From Boswellia sacra (Eukaryota > Streptophyta > Magnoliopsida > Sapindales > Burseraceae): a DNA stretch of 64,000 bases. The translations under genes were made by a program, and so were the position numbers. Where the stretch lies: assembly GCA_013180625.2 (NCBI GenBank), contig SNVD02007596.1:62001-126000 (forward strand). The letters are read 5' to 3'. The first letter of the stretch is position 1, and each line of letters begins with the position of its first letter. Shown piece after piece: positions 10,623 to 21,479 of this stretch. The notes beneath the pieces were generated by a model. It ran no database searches and was not told the origin of the DNA. It saw nothing but the letters and a program-made list of their open reading frames with translations.

Positions 10623-12409
10623 TGTTAGCCCTAAGGCTACATGATAATTTTGATGATAACAATACACATTGATTAATTGAGATTAACTAACATGTTTATT
10701 TATGTGCAAGAGTAAGATCATTGAAATAATTTTAAAATCAAGAAGAGGCTTATTAAATGAAGTGTTGAAGCTAAGGAGAAGACTACATGTTAAAGGCACC
10801 AAAGTTTAAGAACAAGGTTTGATTCAAGGAATGTGACACATGAGTAATGTTCAATCAATTGGTCATATATTTCTCTACAGATGTCTAAATGACATGATTC
10901 TTAAGCCTTTGGAAAGCTTACTCGATTTATAACATTTCATATGTTTTAAAGAAATTCAAATTTCAAGTGTAAGGTTGTCCAAATCATCATGCAAGTTGAA
11001 AGACAAATGAAAGCAGCTGACATGAGCACTGAATACTCTTTTGGACATATCTTGAGCTAGAAAAAATCAAAATGACTTGATTCTTACGGCATTTGAAAGA
11101 GGACATAATGAGGCACATTTCATATGTTTTGAAGAAATTCAAATTTCAAATGAAAGGCTAACATAAGACTAGTAATTTGGTAGACTGACCACAAGGAAGA
11201 AAAATCAACTCACATGGAGGCACTGAAAATGGTGTTTGGCCATATCTTAAGATAGAGATATCTAAATTCTTTGATTCTTAATGTTTGGGAAAGCTTATTC
11301 AAATATTCAGATCTTTCATGTTTTGAAGAAATTCAAATTTCAAACGGAATACTGACAGATTTATCATTTAATTCAGTGGACTGACACAAGGAAGAAAATC
11401 AAGTCACATGAGTACCGAATGGTATTTTGGCCATATCATGAGCTACAGATATCCAAATGACTTGATTCTTGATGCGTTGGAAAGCTTATTCAAATGTGCA
11501 GATATTTATGTTTTTCATATTTTCAAATTTAAAACGAAACATTGACAAAAATGCCAGACAAGATTACGGTTTTTATGGTGGGCAGAAAATTTGGAGTTGG
11601 TGTCTTCACTTGTTCAAGTTCATCTCATTTGCCTATAAAAAGAGCCCTTCTCCCATGCATTCAGCAAGACAAGAAGAGCAAGAGAAGCATTTTATCAAGC
11701 AAAGAAAAACAAGAGAAATATCAAGTCTAGAGAGCTTTTATATTCTTTATCTACTCTTTGAAGAGAGTTATACTTTTGTTGTAAAAATTATCCTTGTTCT
11801 TGTATTGTGGTGAGAGTGAGATATTCTTGTAAAGGATAAAAGTTATCGTTGAGAGAAATCTTTCCTTGGTGAGGTTATTCATCAAGAAGAACTCTTGGTG
11901 TGGTGTTATCAAGGGTTGAAGAAAGTTGCCTTGGTGAGGTTGTTCATCGAGAAGAACTCTTGGTGTGGGGTTATCAAGGGTTGAAGAAAGTTACCTTGGT
12001 GAGGTTGTTCATCAAGAAGAACTCTTGGTGTGGTGTTATCAAGAGTTGAAAGAAAAAGTCTTGGTGAGGTTGTTCATCAAGCAAGTTGTAAAGATTTCTA
12101 CAACGTAGTGGAAAGCTTAGCTCGTGGAGCTAGGAGCACGTGGACGTAGGCAAGGTTTGCCGAACCACGTAAATTGAGTTTGCACTCTCTTTATCCCTTT
12201 CCTCTTTACATTTACTTGCACTTGTGATTGTTCATCATTATTATTCTTTTGATTGCATCTTTGATAAATTCTAATTTCATCTTCTTCACCTTTATTCTCA
12301 AAGAAAGAGTGAACTAATTTTGATCTTTCAAGAAAAGTTTTCTAAATCCGTTTTGATAAATAAAAACCCAATTCACCCCCCCTCTTGGGTTGCCATACCT
12401 GGGTCAACA
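10623..12409 (+). repeat. 3' LTR of the nested copia element
   Basis: This 1787-bp LTR is the partner of 5411-7223. It is shorter mainly because its array of about 66-bp units (AACTCTTG marks near 11889, 11955 and 12020) has three units instead of four. Its right end TCAACA is followed by ATTCA, the target duplication, and then by the gag gene of the outer element. Confidence 0.93.
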
Positions 12410-13501
12410 ATTCATCATATGAAAGTTTAGGATCATAGTTTAGAATACTTATCTCATCTTCACTTAAAGCCATGAAGCACATGTTTGCCACTTCGCAATC
12501 TTCTTCTTCGGTGGAGCTAGCTTCACTATCATCCCAATTTGTGGCTTTCATTGCTTTGGATTTCTTGTTTTGACTCTTGAAGGAAGGACAATCCATCTTT
12601 ACATGTCCCGGTTTCTTGCACTCATAGCAAATGACTTGATCATTTTTCTTATATTGCTTTGAGCTTTGCCCTTTGTACTCCCTTCTAGAATTCTTCTTGA
12701 ATCCTTGGTTTCTTCTAATCATCCTTTTAAGCTTTCTTGTGATGAATGCAAGATCTTCATCATCTCCTTCATCGTCGGACTCATCATCTTCTTTTGTTGA
12801 AGATTTGAAAGCGATATTTTTCTTTTTCTTGAAATCTTCTTCATTCTCCTTCAAGGTGATTTCATGAGTCATGAGAGAACCCATAAGTTCTTCTAATGGT
12901 AGTTTGATGAGGTCCTTTGCTTCTTGAATTGCCGTCACCTTTGGCTCCCAAGATTTTGGTAGACACCTAAGAATCTTTCTCACCATTTCAACATTAGAAT
13001 AAGATTTACCAAGAGATTTCAAACTATTAATAATATCCGTAAATCTAGTAAACATTTCAGAAATTGATTCATCCGATTTCATCTTAAAAAGCTCATAACT
13101 ATGAACTAGCATACTAATTTTGGATTCTTTAACTTGACTAGTTCCTTCATGAGTTACTTCAAGTGTGTGCCATATTTCTTGTGCCGTAGAACAAGTAGAT
13201 ATTCTATTAAACTCATTTCTATCTAGAGCACAATACAACACATTCATAGCTTTAGCATTCAAACTCAATTTCTTTTTATCATCTTCACTAAACTCTTTAG
13301 GTTCTTTAAGCATGCATTCCCCATTTTCAATTTTGGTAGGAACAAAAGGTCCTTCCAAAACAATAGACCACAAATCATAATCAAAAGATTTCAAGAAAAT
13401 ACTCATTCTAGTTTTCAATAAGAGTAATCACTTCCATTAAAAAATGGAGGTCTAGAGATAGAAAGTCCCTCAACATATGAAGTTGAATTAAAAGTTGCCA
13501 T
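12410..13501 (-). pseudogene. Outer copia element: N-terminal part of gag
   Basis: Read leftward from the ATG at 13501 (MATFNSTSYVEG), the Gag domain is interrupted by one missing base near 13423, where the nested copy reads SYWKTR. It is then open from 13418 to beyond the insertion point. It includes a Lys- and Asp-rich acidic region and a CCHC zinc knuckle (CYECKKPGHVKMDC, about 12593-12634) that the nested copy has lost. At 12410-12414 the target duplication marks where the nested element split the gene; the rest is at 4770-5410. Confidence 0.9.
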
Positions 13502-13542
13502 AGCTCAAAAATCGATTAAGATTTAAAAAATTGAGCAACCTT

Positions 13543-13554
13543 GCTCTGATACCA
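13543..13554 (-). other. Primer-binding site of the outer copia element
   Basis: On the minus strand TGGTATCAGAGC lies two bases after the end of the 5' LTR. It is complementary to the initiator tRNA-Met 3' end and identical to the site in the nested copy. Confidence 0.9.
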
Positions 13555-13556
13555 CT

Positions 13557-15360
13557 TGTTGACCCAGGTATGACAACCCAAGAGGGGGGTGAATTTGGTT
13601 TTTATTTATAAAAACGGATTTAGAAAACTTTTCTTGAAAGATCAAAATTATTTAAATCTTTCTTTAAGAGCAAAGGTGAAGAAGATGAAAATATAATGCA
13701 ATCAAGAGAATGGGAATAAAGAACAATCACAAGTGCAAGTAAATGTAAAGAGGATAGGGATAGAGAGAGTGCAAACTCGATGTACGTAGTTCGGCAAACC
13801 TTGCCTACGTCCACGGGCTCCTAACTCCATAAGCTAGGCTTTCCACTAAGTTGTAGAAATCTTTACAACTTGCTTGATGAACAACCTCACCAAGACTTTT
13901 TCCTTCAATCCTTAATAACACCACACCAAGAGTTCTTCTTGATGAACAAGCTCACCAAGGCAACTTTTTTCAACTCTTGATAACACCACACCAAGAGTTC
14001 TTCTTGATGAACAACCTCACCAAGGCAACTTCCTTCAACTCTTGATAACACTACACCAAGAGTTCTTCTTGATGAACAACCTCACCAAAGAAACTTCCTT
14101 CAACTCTTAATAACACCACACCAAGAGTTCTTCTTGATGAACAAAGTCACCAAGGAAAAAGTTCTCTCAAGGATAACTTTTATCCTTTACAAGAAGATCT
14201 CACTTTTCTACAACAAAAGTACAACTCTCTTCAAAGAGTAGATAAAGAATATAAAAGCTCTCTAGACTTGATATTTCTCTTGTTTTTTTTGCTTGATAAA
14301 ATGATTCTCTTGCACTTATTGAATGCATCGGAGAATGGCTCCTTTTATAGGCAAATGAGATGAACTTAATCAAGTGAAGACACCAACTCCAAATTTTCTA
14401 CCCACCATAAAAATCGTAATTTTGTCTGCCATTTTTTTCAATGTTACGTTTGACATTTGAAAATCTGTAAAACATAAAAGATTTGCAAATTTGAATAAGC
14501 TTTCCAACGCATCAAAAATCAAGTCATTTGGATATCTGTAGCTCAAGATATGGCCAAAAAACCATTCGGTGCTCATGTGACTTGATTTTTCTTTCTTGTG
14601 TCAGTCCACCAAATTGAATGATAATTTTGTCAGCTTTCCATTTGAAATTTGAATCTCTACAAAACATAAAAGATCTTCATATTTGAATAAGCTTTCCAAA
14701 ACAATAAGAATCAAAGCATTTGGATATCTCTATCTTAATATATGGCCAAAACACCATTCGGTGCTCATGTGAGTTGATTTTTCTTCTCTGTGTCAGTCCA
14801 CCGAATTGCATGTCAATTATGTCGGCCTTCCATTTGAAATTTGAATTTCTTCAAAACATATGAAATGTTCTTCATTAAGTCATCTTTCCAATGCCATAAG
14901 AATCAAGTCATTTTGATTTTTCTAGCTCAAGATATGTCCAAAGGAGTATTCGGTGCTCATGTCAGCTGCTTCCATTTGTCTTTCAACTTGCATGATGATT
15001 TGGACAACCTTGCACTTGAAATTTGAATTTCATTAAAACATATGAAATGTTATAAATTGAGTAAGCTTTCCAAAGGCTCAAGAATCACATCATTTGGATA
15101 TTTGTAGAGATATATATGACCAATTGATTGAACATTACTCATGTGTCACATTCCTTGAGTCAAACCTTGTTCTTAAACTTTGGTGCCTTTAACATGTAGT
15201 CTTCTCCTTAGCTTCAACACTTCATTTTAATAAGCCTCTTCTTGATTTTACAATTATTTCAATAATATTACTCTTGCACATAAATAAACATGTTAGTAAA
15301 TCACAATGAATCAATGCGTATTGTTATCATTAAAATTATCATGTAGCCTTAGGGCTAACA
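13557..15360 (-). repeat. 5' LTR of the outer copia element
   Basis: This complete 1804-bp LTR in minus orientation reads TGTTAGCCC at its start (15360 side) and GGGTCAACA at its end (13557 side). It carries the same 191-bp and 66-bp internal repeats as the nested LTRs. Its outer edge joins GCATCCACC, the start of the duplicated flanking repeat. Confidence 0.93.
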
Positions 15361-17132
15361 GCATCCACCTTGAAAAGGCATCTCTTTTATTGCAGGAATT
15401 TAAAGTCTACCCTACAGAAGGAAATTTTGAAAAAGAAATTTAAAGTTGACCTTGAAAGAGTTGAAAAAAAAAAGAAGATTCATAGTCAGACAGTTCGAAG
15501 GGTAAAGGGTAAAAGAAAAAAGAGAAAGAAGAAAGAGAGAAGAGAGAGAAAAAGAAAAAGAAAGAGAAAGAAGAGAGAAAGAAGAAAAAGAGGAAAAGAG
15601 GAAAGAAAGAAGAAAGAAGAAAGAAAAACAAAAAGAGGGATTCTTCATTAATCCTAAGACGCTGAAAGAATTTTCGATCAAAACCGATGATAAGCACTCG
15701 GCCATATCAATACCTTAGTAACTCACAAGGAAAAAAGAGTAACATTAGTAGATAAAATCTTTGATCGAAATCACATGAAAGAATTTCTCCAGATATTAGA
15801 AAGCAATTTGTTAAAGAACACACTGAATAAGGTATAAATTTTTTAATTGATTTTATAGCATTAAGAAATGTTTAAATCTTGCAGGAATTCGCAAAGACAA
15901 GAGATAGATCCCCAATGAGTCAGATAATGAACAACATGAATATGAGAATGAAGAATTCAAGAAAATTTCCCTAGTGAACCAGAAGAAATTGAGAATAGAA
16001 GCAAGAATAAAAGCACCTAATAAATACAAAGATTGGAAGAAGCATAAGGAATACTTAGAAAATGGGTATGAAACCCAGCGAATGCAAAGTCTAAAGAGAT
16101 CAAAGAAAAACGAAGAATACCTAGCCAAAGGCATGAAGAATGAAAAGGTCTAAAGACCGCGAAGCAGTGCATGATAGAAGTTTTCCCGATGGGCATGCAT
16201 TAGAAGGAAACCCTAAAAAATATGTGCACTTAAGAGTGTTTTAAGCCCTTAGAATAGGCACAAGCCCTAAAAAGAGGCACACTAAAAAGTGTTAAAAACT
16301 CTAAGAAGTATGTGCACTTAAGAGTATTTTAAGCCCTTAGAATAGGCACAAGCCTTAAGAAGAGGCAAACTGAAGAGTGTTGCAAACCCTAAGAAGTAGA
16401 TGCACTTAAGAGTGTTTTAAGCCCTTAAAATAAACACAAGCCCTAAGAAGAGGTGCACTGAAGAATGTTGAAAACCCTAAGAAGTAAGTGCACTGAAGAG
16501 TGTTAAAAACCTAAGAAGTAGGTGCACCGAAGAGTGTTTTATTGTAAGCATCGTACGGATACTTTCTAACCCTCGAATGGGCACATCCACCTTACATAGG
16601 CGCGTTCGCCCTTGAACGGGTATCTCAACCCTTAAATGGGTACATCCGCCTTAGATAGGCACGTTTGTACTTGGAAGGGCATCTCAACCCTTGAATGGGC
16701 ACATCCGTCCTTAGATGGGCACACTCACCTTAGATAGACAGGTTCGCCCTCAAATGGGCACACTCACATTAGATAGGTACGTTAGTCCTTGGATGACCAC
16801 ATCCGCACTTGAATGGGCACCTCAGCCCTTAGATGGGCACACTAGTCCTTGAATAGACACATCTTTTTATGGGAATAGAAGAAGAGAGAGAGATGATGAG
16901 AAAGCCTAAAAGATGGAGGACAAAGTCAAAGATGTTGAGATGAAAGAAAGAAAGACAAACTAAGAGTACTTTGTCGACTTTTATATCTCACAAACCTCTC
17001 CAAAGTAGGATAAGCTATAGAAACTTAATTTTTTAGGCTCGATGATGAAATGAAAATGAATGTCGAGCAAAGAAAATGGCCAAAATACCCTTTGAGGACA
17101 AGAAGAGAAGGGTAAGAAGGAGTTGGTGAATA
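15361..17132. repeat. Long dispersed repeat, copy 2
   Basis: This is the second copy of 274-2040, with the same purine tract (about 15463-15638) and both tandem arrays (about 16206-16530 and 16550-16865). About 20 base differences and a few length changes separate the copies, about 1%. Beyond 17132 it continues smoothly into the region with TATA and primer-site signals, so this copy is probably the intact context and copy 1 the broken one. Confidence 0.8.
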
Positions 17133-17509
17133 GCTTTAAAAACTAACATGTTAATTTAAAAAATCATAGAAATTAATTCGAGAAGAATCTGATGATGAGT
17201 CATATATCATTGTGACTACGGATGTATAGTTTTCATAGGAATTTACGGATCACAAATCGGAGTTGAAATCGAGAAGTTATGCATGACAGTGGAACAAAGG
17301 TCTAAAGGGGCTATATTGAAAGAAGACAAAAAAGGAAGGAGTTGAATGGAAATTGATCGGCCGGCCATCTGACAGCCGCCCGACTATTGGCCAATGGTTG
17401 ACTATCTATCAGATGACCGCCTGTCTATTTGAAGATGGCTGCTCGACCCTCTTGAGTTTATTTTCGAAAATTTTCTTTGAAAATTTTCTTTTTATCTTCA
17501 CCCACCTCC

Positions 17510-17517
17510 TATATAAA
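17510..17517 (+). promoter_or_regulatory. Candidate TATA box of the gypsy-like LTR
   Basis: TATATAAA sits between a GC-richer upstream stretch and a pyrimidine-rich downstream stretch, the usual layout of a plant LTR promoter. There is no direct evidence of a transcript. Confidence 0.5.
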
Positions 17518-18857
17518 TCCTACTCCTCTCACTTTGTAACCCACATCGATTGTCGAATACAATCATCTCTTCTCCCTCTTAAAGACACGCTCGAGAATTC
17601 CAAAAGTTTTTTTCAATATAAATATTTTTTTAGGTGTTTTATTGCTCTAAACCTGGAAATGGTACGTCTTGAGAGCATAATTCTCTCCTCCCTCCTATTC
17701 TCTCTTTTACTTTTCTTACTTAGAAAAAAGATGTTTAGGGTTTTATTTTATGCTTAGGAGCATGTTTAGGATTATTATGAATTTTTCCAACCCAATTTGT
17801 TTTGCAAGATGGATAAGCGTGTCGACGTAAGTCCGTAATCCTTCTTTTTTTAGAATCATGCTTAAGAATTTATTTTCTTTGCGAATACTTAGTATTATGA
17901 CTAGGAGAACATGTCTAAAATCATGCTTAAGAGCACATGATTAGAATCATGATAGGAAAACTTATTTGCTTTGATGAATGCTAAGAAATAGTATAGAATA
18001 GGTACGAATTATCGTTTTGCCCTTGAATGCTGTGATTGATATTGGATGTTTGAATTAGGCTAGAATATGTCATGAGTGCTATGTTTAGGCTAGAATAAGC
18101 CATGAGAATCATTTTTTAGACTAGAAATGCCATGATACTTGATATGAATTATACTAGAATAGCTATAGGTAGAATTGTCATGATAGAATTTATTAAAATC
18201 TAGGCTAGAATGCCATGATATTAGACTATGGCTTTGTTCGATTATGAATGTATAAACATATCATGATTAGAAGTGTAACTATATAATGTCATGAAGTGAT
18301 GGCGGACTCACATTGATGGTGAAAGACCATCACTTAGAATGAATACTTGAATAATATAAATATGTATGTAGAGACTTGATAGACATTAAATAGACTCACA
18401 AATGATAGTGAGGAATTCATTATCTATCGAGTCTCGACCTGAATACCTATGATATATACGATGGATTGTATGGATGAAATATAGAATATAATTTATTGTT
18501 AAATAACAGTTGTTGTAATCCTCTCTCATTTTCCCATGTTTGAAAGGAAATATAATACATTCTCCTCCCTATTTCTTTGTATGAATATACAACTGTCATT
18601 GATTGAATAATCACCTCACATGTCTAACAAAGATAAAAATGGAAATGTGTGCATAAAACGAACAACGCTAAGCAGACTAAGTAACAATATGAGATATTTC
18701 TACTTGATATTTCCCAAGTGGAGGCCGAATTTACATCCGAGCGGGTCGAAGGACTCGTACCTAACTTTTCGAACCCATCTCTGAATGGATGAATGCAGTT
18801 TAGGTCCCAAAGCGAGGGATCAGATTACCCACATTCATTCCTAATTGAATAATTGGG

Positions 18858-18867
18858 TGGCGACTCC
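18858..18867 (+). other. Primer-binding-site-like motif TGGCGACTCC
   Basis: The decamer begins with TGG, as expected of a site pairing with a tRNA CCA end, and resembles primer sites of Tat/Ogre gypsy elements as I remember them. If correct, the LTR ends just before it. Confidence 0.4.
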
Positions 18868-19020
18868 TTTCTCCAAAAGTGCCCATAGCTCGTTTGTATT
18901 CCCTTAAGTCTCGAAAGAGGCTTTCACAAAGTGTCATGGTCGCAAACGCTCTGGCGGGATAAAAGTCCCGTTCACAGATATTGGTGAGAAAGGGCAACCG
19001 GAATTACACTATATAATGTT

Positions 19021-19772
19021 ATTTCACATAAACTTATATGGGTGTATATGTGTAGGTTATGGCATTTCAAGAAACTCCAACGCAAAAATTAAAATGCATC
19101 TTTGATTATATTTTATGATTTATTCATGTATGAGAGGTTGTAATCGTGCATGAATTTTGGTTATGTCTGTTTGAATTAGTAGTCACTCAGGATAACTTGC
19201 GAGTTGAGTGTTTATGTAATTTAGTATCAGACATTGTTGCTATAGTTTACTTAATAGTGTGTTGTTAAGTTGTTAGTGACAGAGAGTGGGTAGTGTCACT
19301 AGAGTTTAAGATCTTGGAGAGATTTTATTTTACAAAGATTAGGTCAGTGTATGAGAGTGAGTTAGCACTATAGCAAGAACTTAGTGAATTGCAACTCTAA
19401 GTTGTTCGTGGACGTAGGTTTTATGACTGAACCACATAAAATCCTCCTATGCCATTTTGTATTACAGTTTACTATTATATTTCGTATAACTGCTTTATAC
19501 TTTCAGATTTCACAAGTTCTAAAAACAAAAAAAAAAAAACCAAAATTAAGAGGTGATTTGAAAATAACAACATTTAAAAATATATATGAATGATTACGAA
19601 CAGATAAACATGTTTTTCGTTGTTGAATATTAAAGGTATAGCTTGAGCTTAACGTGAGGGACCAAGAGCCAAATAGCTTATCAATTTATTGATTTGTGAT
19701 TACGATAGTTAAATTTCATGATAATGTTGATACTTCTCAAAACCCTTTCTAATTTGATCATTTTAAATTAAC

Positions 19773-19827
<55 letters not shown>

Positions 19828-20965
19828 TTTTTATTCCTATTTATTTAGTAAATATAATATAATGAATAAATTTCAAATTAAAAGTATTATCATAAAATTT
19901 TATTGACTAATAATAACAACCACATATCATATTCATTAATTCTCTCTTTTAAAATAAAGTAGTGCCATGAAAAGTTGAAAAACTAACTCAGATTAATAAT
20001 GTCAACTTGGAGGTCCTTTTTTAATCAAAAATTAAAATTTTAGTTATTCTCAAATTTGAGATGTTTTTACTTTGTTTGTTTTTTCTGACTTAAGTTTGAT
20101 TGTCATGTAATTATGTCTGAATGGAAACAATTGAAACTTGATTTTATCCTAAGACAAATATGTGAATTTTTTATCTACCCAATTCTTAAAATTATTCTTA
20201 TAAAATTTATTTATGATTTATTTGCATCTAACATAATATTTTGTCTTTTCTATCTTTGTTTACATATTGGCTCTATGAATATTTTTAGAATTATTAAATA
20301 GAAACCTAATTAGAATTATTAAATTGAAACCTAACATGCCGTTGCATCAAATATAAAAATAATAATAATAATTTTTGTCCAAATAATGCATATATATATA
20401 TATGTGAATCAAATTCATAATATAATTATTTTAATCGTAAAATATAAAATAATTACAATAATAAATTTTGTCATGTTTAAATATTTTAATAATATAATTG
20501 TCAAATATTAACTTCTAAATGCTTATAATACATCAAATAAAATCATAAGTGAAAATAAAATCTATAAGGATATTTATGTAAAAGTATTAGCTATCAGACA
20601 TTATAATTTATATATTAAAATTTTAAAAGAACAAACATATCATTCAAATTTGTGTATTTAGACGTATTCAGACTTCATTTAATTCAGAGCAATTTAGATT
20701 TCAGATTAAAAAAAAAATTCCACCCTTTAGAAGATTAAAGTACATTACTTCATGATTAATCGAAATTTGAAATCAAAACATATGAATTTCATATGTAGTA
20801 TTCGATAATCATATATTTGGCTAAAGGATTATTTTTAGTGAGGCTTAGTTTTTTTTAAAATTTATTTTCTTGTTAAATAGAGTGATGTACATTTAATTAA
20901 AAAGTGAAGATGAAGACAACATTTAATATTTAATGCGACAAATGGAATATAGAACAAAAACGAAA
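19021..20965. other. AT-rich intergenic stretch
   Basis: There is no gene signal. It holds A- and T-runs, a TA microsatellite at 19776-19824 and short open frames (for example 19384-19593 and 20113-20301) without recognisable domains. Confidence 0.6.
19776..19824. repeat. (TA)n microsatellite
   Basis: About 24 uninterrupted TA units. Such runs vary in length between individuals and are prone to slippage. Confidence 0.95.
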
Positions 20966-21178
20966 GAGTAATGTTACTCTTACAAACTATTTATACAAAC
21001 TCATCCATACAAACTGACGTGGCATAACGTGATTTGATAAATAAATACAGTGATTTTATAAATATATATTAATAATAAATGACATTAATTAACATGGGTG
21101 ATGTGGCGATCATATAAGATGCCACATCAGTTTGTATTTGTGAGTTTGTATGAATAGTTTGTATGAGTAGCATTACTC
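20966..21178. mobile_element. Mutator-type MITE (213 bp)
   Basis: The ends are long inverted repeats of about 60 bp: the left begins GAGTAATGTTACTC and the right ends GAGTAGCATTACTC. The inner arms (TACAAACTGACGTGGCA and TGCCACATCAGTTTGTA) also pair. Both flanks carry the perfect 9-bp direct repeat AAAACGAAA (20957-20965 and 21179-21187), the target duplication length typical of Mutator elements. There is no coding capacity, so it would need a transposase supplied in trans. Confidence 0.9.
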
Positions 21179-21402
21179 AAAACGAAAATATTTGTTGGGA
21201 AAGTCGAAAAGAGATTCTAACTAATTTCTCTAAAACATAAATCACTGAAAAGACAAATTTTAACTTATGATTAAATGCCAACAGATTGTAATTTAAATAA
21301 TTAGAAAAAAGCTTTTAAAAATTTAAATAAGAAAAAGAAACTTATAAGTAAATGTCAACAGATTGTAGTTATTTAAATAATATGAAATAAAGTAAAATAA
21401 GT

Positions 21403-21475
21403 CGCGCCAGATAGGGGTCGAACCTACGACCTTCTGCTTAGGAAACAGACGCTCTATCCACTGAGCTACAGGCGC
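21403..21475 (-). tRNA. tRNA-Arg (anticodon CCU)
   Basis: Read on the minus strand, a 73-base cloverleaf starts GCGCCTGTAGCTCAGTGGAT. It has the A-box-like D arm, an anticodon stem TCTGT/GCAGA around loop TTCCTAA, and a T arm GTAGGTTCGACCCCTAT. Anticodon CCT reads AGG (Arg). The acceptor stem has one T-T mismatch at the sixth pair. There is no intron. A run of four T follows on the minus strand (plus AAAA at 21394-21397), fitting RNA polymerase III termination. Confidence 0.95.
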
Positions 21476-21479
21476 TTCT

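Larger units (their letters stand above)
5411..12409 (+). mobile_element. Nested Ty1/copia element, full length, non-autonomous
   Basis: LTRs at 5411-7223 and 10623-12409 both begin TGTTAGCCC and end GGGTCAACA. The flanks carry the direct repeat ATTCA (5406-5410 and 12410-12414), a perfect 5-bp target duplication. A primer-binding site for initiator tRNA-Met follows the 5' LTR and a polypurine tract precedes the 3' LTR. The internal region is only about 3.4 kb: gag, protease, integrase, then a stop just inside reverse transcriptase. RT and RNase H are absent. The first 350 bases of the two LTRs differ at about 14 sites (about 4%). The element inserted into the gag gene of a relative lying in the opposite orientation. 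Confidence 0.95.
2041..15360 (-). mobile_element. Outer Ty1/copia element, minus strand, interrupted by a nested copy
   Basis: Read on the minus strand the element runs 5' LTR (13557-15360), primer-binding site (13543-13554), gag, protease and integrase remnants, a short start of reverse transcriptase, a polypurine tract and a truncated 3' LTR (2041-2834). A complete related element inserted in its gag gene at 5411-12409, flanked by ATTCA on both sides. Most of reverse transcriptase and all RNase H are absent, as in the nested copy. Gag has frameshifts. The 3' LTR lacks about 1 kb because the sequence switches to the dispersed repeat at about 2040. The element cannot move on its own. Confidence 0.9.
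17133..19020 (+). mobile_element. Probable Ty3/gypsy-type LTR end and leader remnant
   Basis: A TATA box (17510-17517) is followed by pyrimidine-rich transcript-like sequence. A degenerate array of GGCTAGAAT..CCATGA units follows (about 18050-18220). TGGCGACTCC at 18858-18867 resembles the primer-binding site seen in plant Tat/Ogre-type gypsy elements. No gag or pol coding follows before 19020. One 134-codon open frame (17353-17757) spans the TATA region and shows no domain. The class assignment rests on these signals only, so it is tentative. Confidence 0.45.

Noticed and set aside
17353..17757. 134-codon open frame in the gypsy-like LTR
   Set aside because: It spans the TATA region and a pyrimidine-rich leader, and has no recognisable domain.
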